DNA from: Aquabacterium sp.
GTDB taxonomy: Bacteria > Pseudomonadota > Gammaproteobacteria > Burkholderiales > Burkholderiaceae_C
Length of the DNA: 61,889 nt
NCBI RefSeq assembly: GCF_016234775.1
Contig: NZ_JACRAH010000045.1
Location: 1-61,889, forward strand
Reading direction: 5' to 3'
In this document: positions 26,648-36,626 of the stretch, piece by piece
Layout: each line of letters starts with the position of its first letter
Numbering within the stretch: the stretch's first letter is position 1
Notes under the pieces: generated by a model
What the model was told of the DNA's origin: nothing
Database searches by the model: none
Seen by the model: the letters and a program-made list of their open reading frames with translations, nothing else
Program-made: the position numbers and the translations under genes

Positions 26648-27814
26648 TCACCGGTATCGCACCAGCCAGATGAAGGCTGACATCGACAGCAGCAGGTAGA
26701 TCACGCTGGGGGCGGCCGCCGCCAGCCACGGCTGCCACTGGTGCAGCAGGCCCAGGTGGCTGGAGATGTGGTTGATCAGCACGAAGCTGATGCCCAGCAT
26801 GATGCCGCCAAAGATCTTGAGGCTCATGCCCCCACTGCGGGCATGCAGATAGGCAAAGGGCAGGGCCAGCGCCACCATCACCATGCACACCAGCGGGTAG
26901 AAGGTCTTCGTCCAGAACTCGATTTCGTAGCGTTGCGCCGCCTGGGCATTGGTGGCCAGATGCTGGGTGTAGCGCCACAGGGCTGTGGTCGACATGGTTT
27001 CCGGTGGCAGCACCGAGGCGGACACCACCAGCGGTGTCAGGCTGCTTTGCCAGTCCATCGTGGGCTGCCGTGTTTCAGCAATGATCTTGCTGCCCTCCAG
27101 CACGGCTTGTTCGCCGACCAGATCATGCGAGGTCCAGCGTGTGTCCAGCACGTTTTCCATGTGCCAGATGGAGCCGCTGGCGGTGGCGGCGTTGCCCATG
27201 GCCTCGACATGGACCTTGTCTGCCGCGACACGCCGGATCAATCGCCCGCGTGCATCGAACTCGAAGATGCGAACCTGGCCCAACTCGCCCTGGCTGTTGG
27301 CCACGCCCACATTGACCGTGATGTTGTGAAAGCCCGATCCCGGCACTTCCCGGCGCTCTCGCAGCCACGTGCCGCCATGCCCCAGGTTGAGCCCTTGCCT
27401 GGTGCTGAACTTGGCACGGTGCAAGGCCAGCTGGGCCTCCGACCAGGGCACGTACCAGTTGCCCACAAAGACCATGATCACAGCCGCGGAGGCGCCCAGA
27501 ACGGCCAGCAGGCCCAGCGCCCGACCGGGGCCCAGGCCGCCGGTGCGCAAGATGGTGAACTCCGAGGTCTGGGCCATGCGAGCCAGCGCCAGGATGCCCC
27601 CGATCAGCAGCGCAATAGGGAAGAGGTCATAGAAGTGGGCCCCCTGCAGGAACAGGCAGGTCCACAAGGCATCGACCAGGGTGTATTGGCGATGCCCCAG
27701 GTCTTGCAGCTCCTCCACAAAGTCGATGAAGAAAAACAGAGCCGAGAAGGCCAGGGTGACGAAACCCACGTGGGAGATCACCGAGCGGAAGATCAGCCGA
27801 CGAACCGTGTTCAT
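26648..27814 (-). CDS. lptG: LPS export ABC transporter permease LptG
   Basis: Inner-membrane permease of 388 residues of the YjgP/YjgQ family. It has membrane helices at both ends flanking a periplasmic beta-jellyroll region. With LptF and the ATPase LptB it pulls lipopolysaccharide from the inner membrane toward the Lpt bridge. Start at the ATG at 27814 (MNTVRRLIFRSV), which overlaps the lptF stop by ATGA; the longer open frame upstream lies inside lptF. Confidence 0.95.
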   Translation of the reverse strand: MNTVRRLIFRSVISHVGFVTLAFSALFFFIDFVEELQDLGHRQYTLVDALWTCLFLQGAHFYDLFPIALLIGGILALARMAQTSEFTILRTGGLGPGRALGLLAVLGASAAVIMVFVGNWYVPWSEAQLALHRAKFSTRQGLNLGHGGTWLRERREVPGSGFHNITVNVGVANSQGELGQVRIFEFDARGRLIRRVAADKVHVEAMGNAATASGSIWHMENVLDTRWTSHDLVGEQAVLEGSKIIAETRQPTMDWQSSLTPLVVSASVLPPETMSTTALWRYTQHLATNAQAAQRYEIEFWTKTFYPLVCMVMVALALPFAYLHARSGGMSLKIFGGIMLGISFVLINHISSHLGLLHQWQPWLAAAAPSVIYLLLSMSAFIWLVRYR

Positions 27815-28941
27815 GCCTGTCCCCTGTTGGACTTGAGTCGGGCCATCGGCCCCGCCCGGCGTGCGACCGATTGGCCGGGCAGCAAGGCCCCGTCGCGCCA
27901 CCAGATCACGGCCATGGCGCCCAGCGTCAAGCCACCGTGCACCAGCAAGAGGCCGGTGATCCAGCCCAGCTTGCCTTGCGCAACCCAGTTCTGACTGAGG
28001 CTCAGCAGGTTGAAATACACCACGAACAGCAGCAGGGCGTAGACCAGGTTCCAGTTGCTGTTTCGCCTGGCGTTGCCCGCAGCCAGGCTCAGGCCGGCCA
28101 GCACCATGTTCAAGGTGGCCCACACCAGGCCGAAGCGCCAGTTCAGTTCACCAGCGGCATCCTTGTTGCCGCTCAGGCCCAGCAAGGCGTGGGTAGAAAG
28201 AGAGCGCACATCAGGGGTCAGCTTTTGCGGGTCCACCACTTCGCCAACTAGAATGCGTGCGGTCTCGAAGCGCGACAGTGTCTTGTCGCCCGTGCTCAGA
28301 TCCGTTTGCGTGCGCTCGCCCTGGCTCAGCACCAGGTAGCGGGATTCCTTCTCCACCCGAAGTTGCCCTTCGCGCGCCGTGATCACCGATTCCTGGCCTT
28401 TGTCCGTCAGCACCATGAACACGTTCTTGCCGGTTTGCTGGCCGTCGCTGTGGCTGTCGATGAAGAACACGCGCTTGCCGTCGCCCGAGGTCTGGAATTG
28501 GCCGGGCGATACACGCGCCATGTCCGAACGCTTCTCGAAACGGTACTTGAGCACCTGGGTCTGGCTTTGCGCCCAGGGGCGCGCCACCAGCGTCGAGAAC
28601 GCCACCACGGCCAGCACGGGCCAGGCCATGCGCAGCAGCGGCGGCACAAAGTTGAACTGCCGGGCGCCACTGGCCTGCCAGACCACCATCTCGCTGTCGC
28701 GCCACAGGCGGCTGAGCACGGACACCACGGCCACGAACAAAGCCAGGGCAATCAGGATGGGTAATTGGCCGATCACGGTGTAGCTCAGCACCAGGCTGAC
28801 GTCGGCCGGCGCGAAGGCGCCTTTCGTGGCCTGGCCCAGGATGCGGATGAGCACCATGGTCAGGACCACGGTCAGCAGCACGACGAGCGTGCCGATAAAG
28901 CTGCGCCAGAGTTCACGGCGCACGGAGGAATCGAATAACAT
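27811..28941 (-). CDS. lptF: LPS export ABC transporter permease LptF
   Basis: Inner-membrane permease of 376 residues, partner of LptG in the LptB2FG extractor. It starts with MLFDSSVRRELWRSF, typical for LptF, and has N-terminal helices, a periplasmic domain and C-terminal helices. It is divergent from pepA with only 27 bases between the start codons, an arrangement common in Gammaproteobacteria and Betaproteobacteria, so the two promoters must overlap. Confidence 0.96.
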   Translation of the reverse strand: MLFDSSVRRELWRSFIGTLVVLLTVVLTMVLIRILGQATKGAFAPADVSLVLSYTVIGQLPILIALALFVAVVSVLSRLWRDSEMVVWQASGARQFNFVPPLLRMAWPVLAVVAFSTLVARPWAQSQTQVLKYRFEKRSDMARVSPGQFQTSGDGKRVFFIDSHSDGQQTGKNVFMVLTDKGQESVITAREGQLRVEKESRYLVLSQGERTQTDLSTGDKTLSRFETARILVGEVVDPQKLTPDVRSLSTHALLGLSGNKDAAGELNWRFGLVWATLNMVLAGLSLAAGNARRNSNWNLVYALLLFVVYFNLLSLSQNWVAQGKLGWITGLLLVHGGLTLGAMAVIWWRDGALLPGQSVARRAGPMARLKSNRGQA

Positions 28942-28968
28942 TGCTTAGATCAAATCAATCCGTCCATT

Positions 28969-30573
28969 ATGGACTTGCACTGCATGGACTACCGCTCCAC
29001 CGTGGCCGAAGGGCCCGCTCTGTCTCAGGTCAACGCTGATGCGCTGCTGCTGGTTCTGACCAGCGAACAAGCCAATACGGGCGACGCGGTGCTCGATAAA
29101 TTGGTCAAGGACGCCATTTCGGCAGAGGATTTCGCCCTCAAGGCGGGTCGTGCACTGTATATCCACCGCCCCACCGGCGTGAAGGCCGCGCGACTGGTCC
29201 TGCTGGCCGCCGCTGACGCCAAACCCAAGTCGTACAAGGCGGCCGTGGTCAAAGGCCTGGCACAGGTCAAGGAGCTGGGTGCGGCGCATGTGGCCGTGGC
29301 GGCAGCCAAGGGCTTGGCCCTGTCGGCTGATCATGCCAAGGCCCTGGTGTTGGGCGTGGCCGATGCCACCTATGTGTACCGACACACCAAGCCCAGTGCC
29401 CCCAAGGCTGGCGCGCTCAAGAAGGTGACGGTGGTGTCCACCCAGGCGGATGCCGCTGGCGTGAAGGCGGGCCTGACACAAGGCCAGGCCGTGGCCGAAG
29501 GCGTGGCCCTGGGCCGCGAGCTGGGCAATTTGCCGGGCAATTACTGCACCCCGACCCATCTGGGCAACGAAGCCAAGCGCCTGTCGCGCGAGTTCAAGCA
29601 CATCAAGGCCGAGGTGCTGGACCGCCGCGCCATCGACAAGCTCGGCATGGGCTCTTTCCTGTCGGTGGCCAATGGTTCGGCTCAGCCTCCTCGCTTCATC
29701 ATCCTGCGTTATCAGGGTGCGGCGGCGTCGCAAGCGCCTGTGGTGCTGGTCGGCAAGGGCATCACCTTCGACACGGGCGGCATTTCGATCAAGCCCGGTG
29801 CTGGCATGGATGAGATGAAGTTCGACATGGGGGGCGCTGCCAGCGTGCTGGGCACCTTCCGCGCTGTGGCCGAACTCAAGCCCAAGATCAACCTGGTCGG
29901 CCTGATCCCGACCTGCGAGAACATGCCCAGCGGCTCGTCCACCAAGCCAGGTGACGTGGTGACCAGCATGTCTGGCCAGACCATCGAGGTGCTCAACACC
30001 GATGCCGAAGGCCGTCTCATCCTGTGTGATGCCCTGACCTATGCTGAGCGCCTCAAGCCTGCTGCCGTGGTGGACATCGCCACCCTGACCGGCGCTTGCG
30101 TGGTGGCCTTGGGCAATGTGCACAGCGGCCTCTTCTCGGCCGACGAGCAACTGGCTGGCGCCTTGCTGGAAGCAGGGCAGCAGTCGCTGGACACCGCCTG
30201 GCGTATGCCGCTGGACGAAGAGTACGGCGAGTCGCTCAAGAGCAACTTTGCCGATCTGGGCAACGTGGGTGGCCGCGAAGGTGGCGCCATCACGGCAGCC
30301 GTGTTCCTCAGCAAGTTCACCAAGGCCTACCGCTGGGCCCACCTGGACATCGCGGGTTCTGCCTGGAAGTCCGGTGGTGCCAAGGGCGGTACGGGCCGCC
30401 CGGTGGGCTTGCTGACGCAGTTCATTCTGAACCAGGCCGCCGCTGGCAAGGATGCCATTGCGCCCAAGCCCGTCAAGGCTGAGGGCAAGGCCGCGGCAGG
30501 CAAAACGGCCCGCAAGGTAGCCGGCAAGACCGTTCGCCAAGCGCCGGCCCGCAAAGCCGCTGCCAAAGCCTGA
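28969..30573 (+). CDS. pepA: Leucyl aminopeptidase PepA with lysine/alanine-rich tail
   Basis: M17 zinc/manganese leucyl aminopeptidase of 534 residues. The metal-binding and catalytic signatures are present: VGKGITFDTGGISIKP, MKFDMGGAA and the family signature NTDAEGRLILCDAL. E. coli PepA also acts as a DNA-binding accessory protein in Xer recombination and carAB control. After the normal end of the fold (about residue 497) it continues for nearly 40 residues of Lys/Ala/Pro repeats, resembling histone H1-like bacterial proteins. An inner ATG at 28984 is an alternative start. holC follows after 2 bases. Confidence 0.95.
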   Translation: MDLHCMDYRSTVAEGPALSQVNADALLLVLTSEQANTGDAVLDKLVKDAISAEDFALKAGRALYIHRPTGVKAARLVLLAAADAKPKSYKAAVVKGLAQVKELGAAHVAVAAAKGLALSADHAKALVLGVADATYVYRHTKPSAPKAGALKKVTVVSTQADAAGVKAGLTQGQAVAEGVALGRELGNLPGNYCTPTHLGNEAKRLSREFKHIKAEVLDRRAIDKLGMGSFLSVANGSAQPPRFIILRYQGAAASQAPVVLVGKGITFDTGGISIKPGAGMDEMKFDMGGAASVLGTFRAVAELKPKINLVGLIPTCENMPSGSSTKPGDVVTSMSGQTIEVLNTDAEGRLILCDALTYAERLKPAAVVDIATLTGACVVALGNVHSGLFSADEQLAGALLEAGQQSLDTAWRMPLDEEYGESLKSNFADLGNVGGREGGAITAAVFLSKFTKAYRWAHLDIAGSAWKSGGAKGGTGRPVGLLTQFILNQAAAGKDAIAPKPVKAEGKAAAGKTARKVAGKTVRQAPARKAAAKA

Positions 30574-30575
30574 CG

Positions 30576-31022
30576 ATGAGCACAGGCATGGGCAAGGTGG
30601 AGTTTCATCACGGTGTGGGCGACAAGCTGTCGTACGCCTGCCGCCTGTTGCGCAAGGCCTATAAGGCCGGCGCACAGGTTGTCGTGACCGGCGAAGCAGC
30701 CACGCTGCGCACGCTGGACAAGCAGTTGTGGGTGTTCGATGACCAGGAGTTCGTGCCCCATGTGATGGCCGCCCCCAACCAGCCCGTGCCCGCGCGCCAG
30801 AACGAGACGCCCATCTGGTTGTGTGTGGACCCATCCTCGGCACCTGGCGAGCGGAGCATCCTGGTTAACGTGGGTCAGGAGATGCCAGCAGGCATGGAAC
30901 GCTTTCCCCGCCTGTTCGACATCGTCAGCAGCGCACCAGACGACCGACAGCTCGGCCGCCAGCGCTGGAAAGCCTACGCCGCCATGGGTTGGCAGGTTCA
31001 ACCACATGAGGTCAAGGAATGA
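30576..31022 (+). CDS. holC: DNA polymerase III subunit chi
   Basis: Protein of 148 residues of the HolC family. It shows the usual start KVEFHHGVGDKLSYACRLLR and the central VVVTGEAATLRTLDKQLW. Chi joins the clamp loader to SSB at the replication fork. Its place right after pepA is the classical order. It overlaps the next gene by ATGA. Confidence 0.95.
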   Translation: MSTGMGKVEFHHGVGDKLSYACRLLRKAYKAGAQVVVTGEAATLRTLDKQLWVFDDQEFVPHVMAAPNQPVPARQNETPIWLCVDPSSAPGERSILVNVGQEMPAGMERFPRLFDIVSSAPDDRQLGRQRWKAYAAMGWQVQPHEVKE

Positions 31023-31612
31023 ACGCCGCTGCCCAACCCAATCCGGCGCAAGTGCCGACCTTGACCGAGGTCATTGAACTGCTCTCACCCTCGCCGGTGC
31101 GAGACGATGGCTTGAACAACTTGCCCAGGCCCGAAGCGCCCAACCAGGGTTCGCCGGAAGGGGCGCCCATCGTGACCGGCGGCTTGCTGGCCAGCCAGCA
31201 ACGCCCATCGTGGTCGCCCATGACCACGGTCGTCGTACCCTCACTGGACACCGTACGCAGCCCGGCGATGGTTGCCCTGGCTGACTTGCCCGTGCTCGAT
31301 GCAGTGGTGGCCGAGCCTGCGCCGCCTGTGTCGCAGCCTGTTGCGCCCCCACAGGTTGCCGCGCCTCCCGTGCTCACCGAGCCCGTGCTGCCCGAAATCA
31401 ACGAAACCCAACTGGCACAACGCGTGCTGGCCGATGTGCAGCGCCAGATTGACGGCATGCTGGACTTCCGCCTGAAAGAGGCCATTGGCCCCATCCTGGC
31501 CAAGCACAGCGAAGCTTTGGTGCGTGACCTGCGCGAGGAGCTCAGCCGAACCATGCGCGATGTGGTGGCCCGCTCGGTGACGCAGGAAATCTCCAAGCTG
31601 CGACAGCGCTGA
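31019..31612 (+). CDS. Conserved hypothetical protein following holC
   Basis: Protein of 197 residues without signal peptide or membrane helix. The first 130 residues are Pro/Val-rich and probably disordered. The last 60 are a predicted amphipathic helix (ETQLAQRVLADVQRQIDGML onward, then EELSRTMRDVVARSVTQEI). It is translationally coupled to holC. Uncharacterised proteins of this kind follow holC in other Burkholderiales; I cannot name a function. Confidence 0.8.
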   Translation: MNAAAQPNPAQVPTLTEVIELLSPSPVRDDGLNNLPRPEAPNQGSPEGAPIVTGGLLASQQRPSWSPMTTVVVPSLDTVRSPAMVALADLPVLDAVVAEPAPPVSQPVAPPQVAAPPVLTEPVLPEINETQLAQRVLADVQRQIDGMLDFRLKEAIGPILAKHSEALVRDLREELSRTMRDVVARSVTQEISKLRQR

Positions 31613-31661
31613 GCCATCGCCCACTTTCTTTTTCCAATCAATTCAACTTGAGGTAGACCTG

Positions 31662-32810
31662 ATGTCTGGATCTGTTCTGTCCGTTCAAGCGCGCCTGGCT
31701 TTGGCCGCTGCTGTTTCCGCCACGCTGATGGCACCTGCCGCCCAGGCCCAGACCGTGGTCAAGATCGGCCATGTGGGCCCCGTTTCCGGCGCGCAGGCCC
31801 ATTACGGTCGCGACAACGAAAACGGCGCACGCATGGCCGTGGCCGAGCTCAATGCCCAGAAGCTGAGCATTGGTGGCAAGAAGGTCACGTTCGAACTCGT
31901 GGCGGAAGACGATGCCGCCGACCCCAAGCAAGGCACCGCGGCCGCGCAGAAGTTGTGTGACGCCAAGGTCAACGGTGTGGTCGGCCACTTGAACTCCGGC
32001 ACCACCATCCCCGCATCCAAGGTGTACAACCAGTGCGGCCTGCCCATGGTCACGCCCTCGGCCACCAACCCCGAGCTGACTACGCTGGGCTACAAGAACG
32101 TGTACCGCCTGCTGGCCAATGACCTGGCGCTGGGTGCGGGCCTGGCCAACTACGCGGCCGACACGCTCAAGCTCAAGAAGGTGGCGATCATTGACGACCG
32201 CACCGCTTATGGCAAGGGCGTCTCTGAAGTGTTTGCCAAGGTGGCCAAGGAGAGGGGCATCGAGGTGGTCAGCCAGCAATACACCAACGACAAGGCGGTG
32301 GATTTCAGTGCCATCCTCACGTCCATCAAGTCCAAGAAGCCTGATGGCATCTTCTTTGGCGGCATGGACCCACAAGCCGGCCCGATGCTGCGCCAGATGC
32401 AGCAACTCGGCTTGAACAAGGCCTACCTGTTCGGCGGTGACGGCATCTGCACCGACAAGCTCATGGAGCTTTCCAGTGGCGCGAAGACCCTGGCCAATGT
32501 CGTGTGCGCCGTGGGGGGCGCTTCGCTGGACAAGCTGCCCAACGGCCAAGCCTGGCGTGCGCGCTACGAGACGCAGTTCCCCAAGCAGTTCCAAGTTTAT
32601 TCGCCCTATACCTATGACGCCACCATGGTGCTGGTGGACGCCATGAAACGCGCCAATTCGGTGGACCCCAAGGTCTACGGCCCCAAGCTGGCCGAGACCA
32701 ACTACCAGGGCGTGACCGCCAAGGTGATGTTCGAGCCGAACGGCGAACTCAAGAACCCGGCCATGACGCTGTATAGCTACAAAGAAGGCAAGAAGCTGCC
32801 TCTGAACTGA
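31662..32810 (+). CDS. Branched-chain amino acid ABC transporter substrate-binding protein (LivJ type)
   Basis: Periplasmic binding protein of 382 residues. A Sec signal peptide ends near APAAQA|QTVV, and the mature part is a Leu/Ile/Val-type bilobal protein (VKIGHVGPVSGAQAHYGRDN, KLMELSSGAKTLANVVCAVG). No permease or ATPase genes are adjacent, so it either works with a transporter encoded elsewhere or has been separated from it. The ligand cannot be read with confidence; the family binds leucine, isoleucine, valine and other amino acids or amides. Confidence 0.92.
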   Translation: MSGSVLSVQARLALAAAVSATLMAPAAQAQTVVKIGHVGPVSGAQAHYGRDNENGARMAVAELNAQKLSIGGKKVTFELVAEDDAADPKQGTAAAQKLCDAKVNGVVGHLNSGTTIPASKVYNQCGLPMVTPSATNPELTTLGYKNVYRLLANDLALGAGLANYAADTLKLKKVAIIDDRTAYGKGVSEVFAKVAKERGIEVVSQQYTNDKAVDFSAILTSIKSKKPDGIFFGGMDPQAGPMLRQMQQLGLNKAYLFGGDGICTDKLMELSSGAKTLANVVCAVGGASLDKLPNGQAWRARYETQFPKQFQVYSPYTYDATMVLVDAMKRANSVDPKVYGPKLAETNYQGVTAKVMFEPNGELKNPAMTLYSYKEGKKLPLN

Positions 32811-32854
32811 TTGGTTCGGAAACGTCGCGAAACCTTGCTACAATAGCGGGCTTC

Positions 32855-32944
<90 letters not shown>

Positions 32945-32950
32945 GATGCA

Positions 32951-32983
32951 AACCCCAAGTGATTGATTCGCTTGGGGTTTTTT
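32951..32983 (+). terminator. Rho-independent terminator of tRNA-Ser
   Basis: Nine-base-pair hairpin AACCCCAAG (32951-32959) and CTTGGGGTT (32971-32979) followed by a T run. Confidence 0.93.
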
Positions 32984-33316
32984 GTTTTCCGGGTTGCGTT
33001 TATTTTGGTTTCCACCATTGTTTCTACCAAACGATGTGGTGATTGACTTGAACGTTCTGGGACGAGGTTGAATCAGCGTTGTGGCCTGACCGGTGTAGCG
33101 AGTTGGTTTTTTGCCTGCAGGCGGATGCGGCAGTTGGATCGAATGGTCATGTACGTGTGTAGTTGGCAAGTTGCTCTGGCCGTCGTACATGGTCGCCCGC
33201 GAAAGGTTTGCGAAGCTGATTTAGCGAGCGTCAAGTTGAGGCTGATTGCTGTCAATGGCCTTGGCGTCATAGACCGACAGCTTTTGCCAAGAGCTGACCG
33301 CCAAGGAACTCCAAAG
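32984..33316. other. Gene-free boundary between tRNA-Ser and the defence island
   Basis: About 330 bases without a credible gene on either strand. A near-repeat of a GGTTTCCACCATT / GTTTCTACCA pattern at 33010-33030 is the only structure noticed. The region marks the change from core genome to accessory genes and could contain an old attachment site, but no direct repeat of the tRNA end was found here. Confidence 0.4.
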
Positions 33317-34729
33317 CTAAAACGTCGCCTTGCCCATATTCAGGTCGTACTTTAGGCTCCGATAGGCAGATCCATCCTCCCAGCTTGGCTTGTAAAGCGG
33401 TTCGCCCGCGAGCCATTCAGGCGCACCAGCCAGAACAGCTTCGGCGTGCGCAAGTAGCTGATAGGTCGAAATAAGCTTGAATCGTTCCGACACTGCCGGC
33501 GTGATGTCCGAATGCCAAGCATGCTCGATGGCCGCCGCTCGCGTCTCAAGCTCGACGGCCATATCGGCTCGAGTTTCAGCGGAGATGCACTCGGTCAGGT
33601 ATCCCATGACCGGGTAGTCAAAGGAGCTCCTGAGTACCCGGAACAAGCTCCTCGACTCTTCGTCGCATCCGAAGTCCCACGCCTTCCATCTCTTGAAGGC
33701 TGCGGTCCATAGCCTCTGGCGGACAGGCAGGGATGCCCTGGCCCGAAACACGCCGAGCGCATCGGCCAAGTGCGGGCGACCGAAATCTGCAGTCTTTGAG
33801 ATTGACGCGACGTATGCGTCTAGCGCGTCATCTGAGGCGCTGACGAGCGCGTTCCCTAGCGCGAGTTGAATCTGTGGGTATCTAGATGGATGCTCGTTCA
33901 GCACCGCCAGCCACCGAGGCCATTCCTCTGGCACTGCAGCTGCCTCGGTTAGGAGGGCCTCCCACTCGAGGGGATAGGACTGCTTGCCCGCCGCAGCAAA
34001 CCTGGCCGACCTGTGAAACGCCCAGAACTTGAACGTCCAGTTCTTGCATGTCAGGGCAAGCGTGAGGGCCTGGGCCACCGGCGCGTGAAGAACATACGCG
34101 GCGACTTCAAACAAGTCATCTGCGCGGTCAACAAGGGCTTCAAGGCGAGGGCGGTCATATTGATGGAGCGCGGCCGCCGTTTGGGTCTTCAAGGGAAGCC
34201 ACAGCCTGTCCTCCAGCCGATCCATCGTCCGCTCAACCGACTTCCAATCCTTGCGTGCGACATCGTCGAGCACGCTGGAAATCTGCTCGGGGCTGTAGTG
34301 CGCTCGTTCCAGGAATACCCGGCCTTCGGGACGCGTGTCGGTGAAGACCTTGGCAATGCCTTCGAGCAGCAGCGGCGGAGGACTAGGGACTGCTTGTGCG
34401 AGCTCACCCCAAAGCGCAGCGTTGCCTTCGAGCATCGTGGCTAGCACAAGCATGTCCACCAGGCGCCGCTCAGGGTTGGGCGCGCCGTCCGGGAAACTGC
34501 GCAAATGGTCTGCGAGCCAGGCGAAGAGGCCGTCGAACTTCGTAACGTTGGCGCTGTCAACATCTTCCTTGTCCGTATGGAGAAAGGGAAACTCCTCGCT
34601 CAGGCTGTAGGCTAGTGTGTCGAAGTCATCGACTCCACCCTCATACGGGAGGTTAGTGAAGCTGGGTTCTATGGGCATTGCGGCTGCTGCCCGAGCGGCG
34701 ATGCCACAGAGGATGTCTCTTGATTTCAT
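33317..34729 (-). CDS. Unrecognised helical protein, last gene of four-gene defence cluster
   Basis: Protein of about 470 residues with no recognised domain, no signal peptide and no clear membrane helix. It is rich in Ala, Leu, Trp and charged residues and looks all-helical, possibly with repeats. The ATG at 34729 overlaps the stop of the preceding gene as ATGA; one at 34735 is also possible. Tight coupling to the VPA1262/PLD-like gene suggests the two act together. GC content is lower than in the core genes to the left. I do not assign a function. Confidence 0.8.
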   Translation of the reverse strand: MKSRDILCGIAARAAAAMPIEPSFTNLPYEGGVDDFDTLAYSLSEEFPFLHTDKEDVDSANVTKFDGLFAWLADHLRSFPDGAPNPERRLVDMLVLATMLEGNAALWGELAQAVPSPPPLLLEGIAKVFTDTRPEGRVFLERAHYSPEQISSVLDDVARKDWKSVERTMDRLEDRLWLPLKTQTAAALHQYDRPRLEALVDRADDLFEVAAYVLHAPVAQALTLALTCKNWTFKFWAFHRSARFAAAGKQSYPLEWEALLTEAAAVPEEWPRWLAVLNEHPSRYPQIQLALGNALVSASDDALDAYVASISKTADFGRPHLADALGVFRARASLPVRQRLWTAAFKRWKAWDFGCDEESRSLFRVLRSSFDYPVMGYLTECISAETRADMAVELETRAAAIEHAWHSDITPAVSERFKLISTYQLLAHAEAVLAGAPEWLAGEPLYKPSWEDGSAYRSLKYDLNMGKATF

Positions 34730-36456
34730 GACCATTGCCAGATGATGTGTTCAGCCTTGCTGCTTTGATTCCAAAAGTCCAGGAAGGCCGCCAACACGGG
34801 CTCTGGGTATGCAACCTCCTGAACGATGCAGTGCTCTGAGCCGATGTGGTTAATCGAAGCTCCGAGGGACCAAGCTCGAGTTCGATGGCGACCCCGACCG
34901 GGGAATATTAGGAAACGGTCGTGGAAGCTGCCCTGGATGCCCCAACTCATGCGGAAGTCGAGCTTCATGTGGGACGGACCCGTGAACGCGTTGTTTAACT
35001 GGTCCTGCTGTTTCTTGATCCAGGCCTTGCGACGGCTGGTCAGGACAGATTCTGCCCCTTCGTCGTCTGCCGGCTCAGGCGTCACGCACCACATCATCGT
35101 GCCCAGGGCCTCGTCATCATCCGTCGGCCCCAACTTTGACGGCTTCGAGGACGTGAGTCCTCTGAGCTCAGTTCCTGTGCTCTTGCAAAAGGCGAGGGTA
35201 TTCAAGATGTCATTGGCAGAGAGGTACGGATCCCAGAGGTAGATCGCTCCCTCGTCGAGCACCTTGATGAGATGCCGCAGGTCCTCAAGGGCGCGCCGGT
35301 GCTCGACATCACGAGCGGCCTTACCGATACCGTATTGGAGGAATCGCTTGGACTCGACCAACTGTTTCATGCGCGCCTTCAGTTCTCGTCGAGCGACCCA
35401 GTCGATGTTTGGGCGTGGATACCCTATAACCCGCTTGCCGCCGTCGGATTGCCAGAGTTGAACAGTGTGGGTCTCCTCGTCGGTCAGTCCTTTCGCTTGG
35501 AAGATGCGTGGCTGTTCCAGTTCGACACTACAAGACGACTCGACGGACCCCCTTCCGTCCGGCGCTCGGAGTACGGCCGTAGCCGCCAACACGACCTGCT
35601 TCTCGGTGTCCCACACGGAAAACCGCAGATCGCCAGAGTTGGGAGGAATCTTTAGGCGTGCAGGCCCTACCGGAAAGTTGAAGCGTGCGAGAGAGGAAAT
35701 CATCCCGTCATGCTCAACACGGTACTCACCGACTAACACTCTCTGCGGCACATCGGGATTCCAAGCCAAGTGGAGGTCCACCGGCTGGTGAGGGCGGCGG
35801 TGGAATTCCGCAATCAGTGCGCTCGAGGGAATCTGGAATAGCACGTCGCCGAGGCGGTCCGGTACGCGCTCCAGGTGCATGGGCAGCACCTTGGCAATCG
35901 AATCGCAAAGTTCCTCGAACGGAACGTCATCATTGGTCAGGTCTGTCAACGTCGACTTGGCCTCGTCCTTGAGCTCGACCACGTATGAGCCCGCCCAGAA
36001 GTTGTTCTTCAGGACGCCGTTTAAGGGGACCTCAGTGTGCGAGTCGCTGGGGCAAAACATCGCTGGCGCGGCGGTGAGCGTCCCGACCTCGAGAACTGGC
36101 TGGCCTGGCGGCATCCAAACACCTTCGCTACCATACCGCTCGATACTCTCAAGAAGCTCGGAGAGGTCGACAGGCCGCCTGGTGATACCGAATGCCCAAT
36201 CTGGGACGCCTTTGAGCCGCCATGGCTTGTTCAGAAAGGGCTGCTTTGGTGCCTGAGGCCGCGCGCCGGGCTCTGCAACGTATACGGAAAAGACGTTGCG
36301 TGCCTGAAACTCGCCTACAGCTTCAAGAGGCCGCGTCGCGATGACCTCGACGGCTTCGAACCAGGTGAAGTTCCCTAGTAGCCCTGGCTCAAGAAGGTTC
36401 TTCAGCTCGGTCACTGCGTTGGCCATGTTTTCCCGGCGCTTCTTTGCTATATCCAT
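34726..36456 (-). CDS. VPA1262-like protein with PLD-like C-terminal domain
   Basis: Protein of 576 residues. The N-terminal 300 residues resemble the VPA1262 family annotated in many defence islands (from memory, not searched). The C-terminal third has a phospholipase-D-like half: LWDPYLSANDIL, then SFHDRFLIFPGR (H-x-R variant of the HxK motif) and AWSLGASINHIGS. Such PLD-like folds in defence loci act as nucleases or DNA-binding parts. Start at 36456 has a strong GGGAGG ribosome binding site 6 bases upstream. It overlaps the next gene by four bases and lies 170 bases after the preceding one. Confidence 0.72.
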   Translation of the reverse strand: MDIAKKRRENMANAVTELKNLLEPGLLGNFTWFEAVEVIATRPLEAVGEFQARNVFSVYVAEPGARPQAPKQPFLNKPWRLKGVPDWAFGITRRPVDLSELLESIERYGSEGVWMPPGQPVLEVGTLTAAPAMFCPSDSHTEVPLNGVLKNNFWAGSYVVELKDEAKSTLTDLTNDDVPFEELCDSIAKVLPMHLERVPDRLGDVLFQIPSSALIAEFHRRPHQPVDLHLAWNPDVPQRVLVGEYRVEHDGMISSLARFNFPVGPARLKIPPNSGDLRFSVWDTEKQVVLAATAVLRAPDGRGSVESSCSVELEQPRIFQAKGLTDEETHTVQLWQSDGGKRVIGYPRPNIDWVARRELKARMKQLVESKRFLQYGIGKAARDVEHRRALEDLRHLIKVLDEGAIYLWDPYLSANDILNTLAFCKSTGTELRGLTSSKPSKLGPTDDDEALGTMMWCVTPEPADDEGAESVLTSRRKAWIKKQQDQLNNAFTGPSHMKLDFRMSWGIQGSFHDRFLIFPGRGRHRTRAWSLGASINHIGSEHCIVQEVAYPEPVLAAFLDFWNQSSKAEHIIWQWS

Positions 36457-36626
36457 CTGTGCCTCCCAGACACACCCATTGCGGTCCCCCGAGCGACGGC
36501 ATTCGTTGATTCTCTAGTGAGCGCTCAGGACGCCGAGACGAGGAGAAATGACAGTATCGCGTCCGCCGATGTCTACATCCCGATGCGCAAGGAATCCCCG
36601 CCGCATCGGAAGTGACCACCCGCGCG

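Noticed and set aside
28945..30843. Minus-strand open frame of 632 codons opposite pepA and part of holC
   Set aside because: Crosses two well-supported genes, Gly/His/Arg-rich with no motif.
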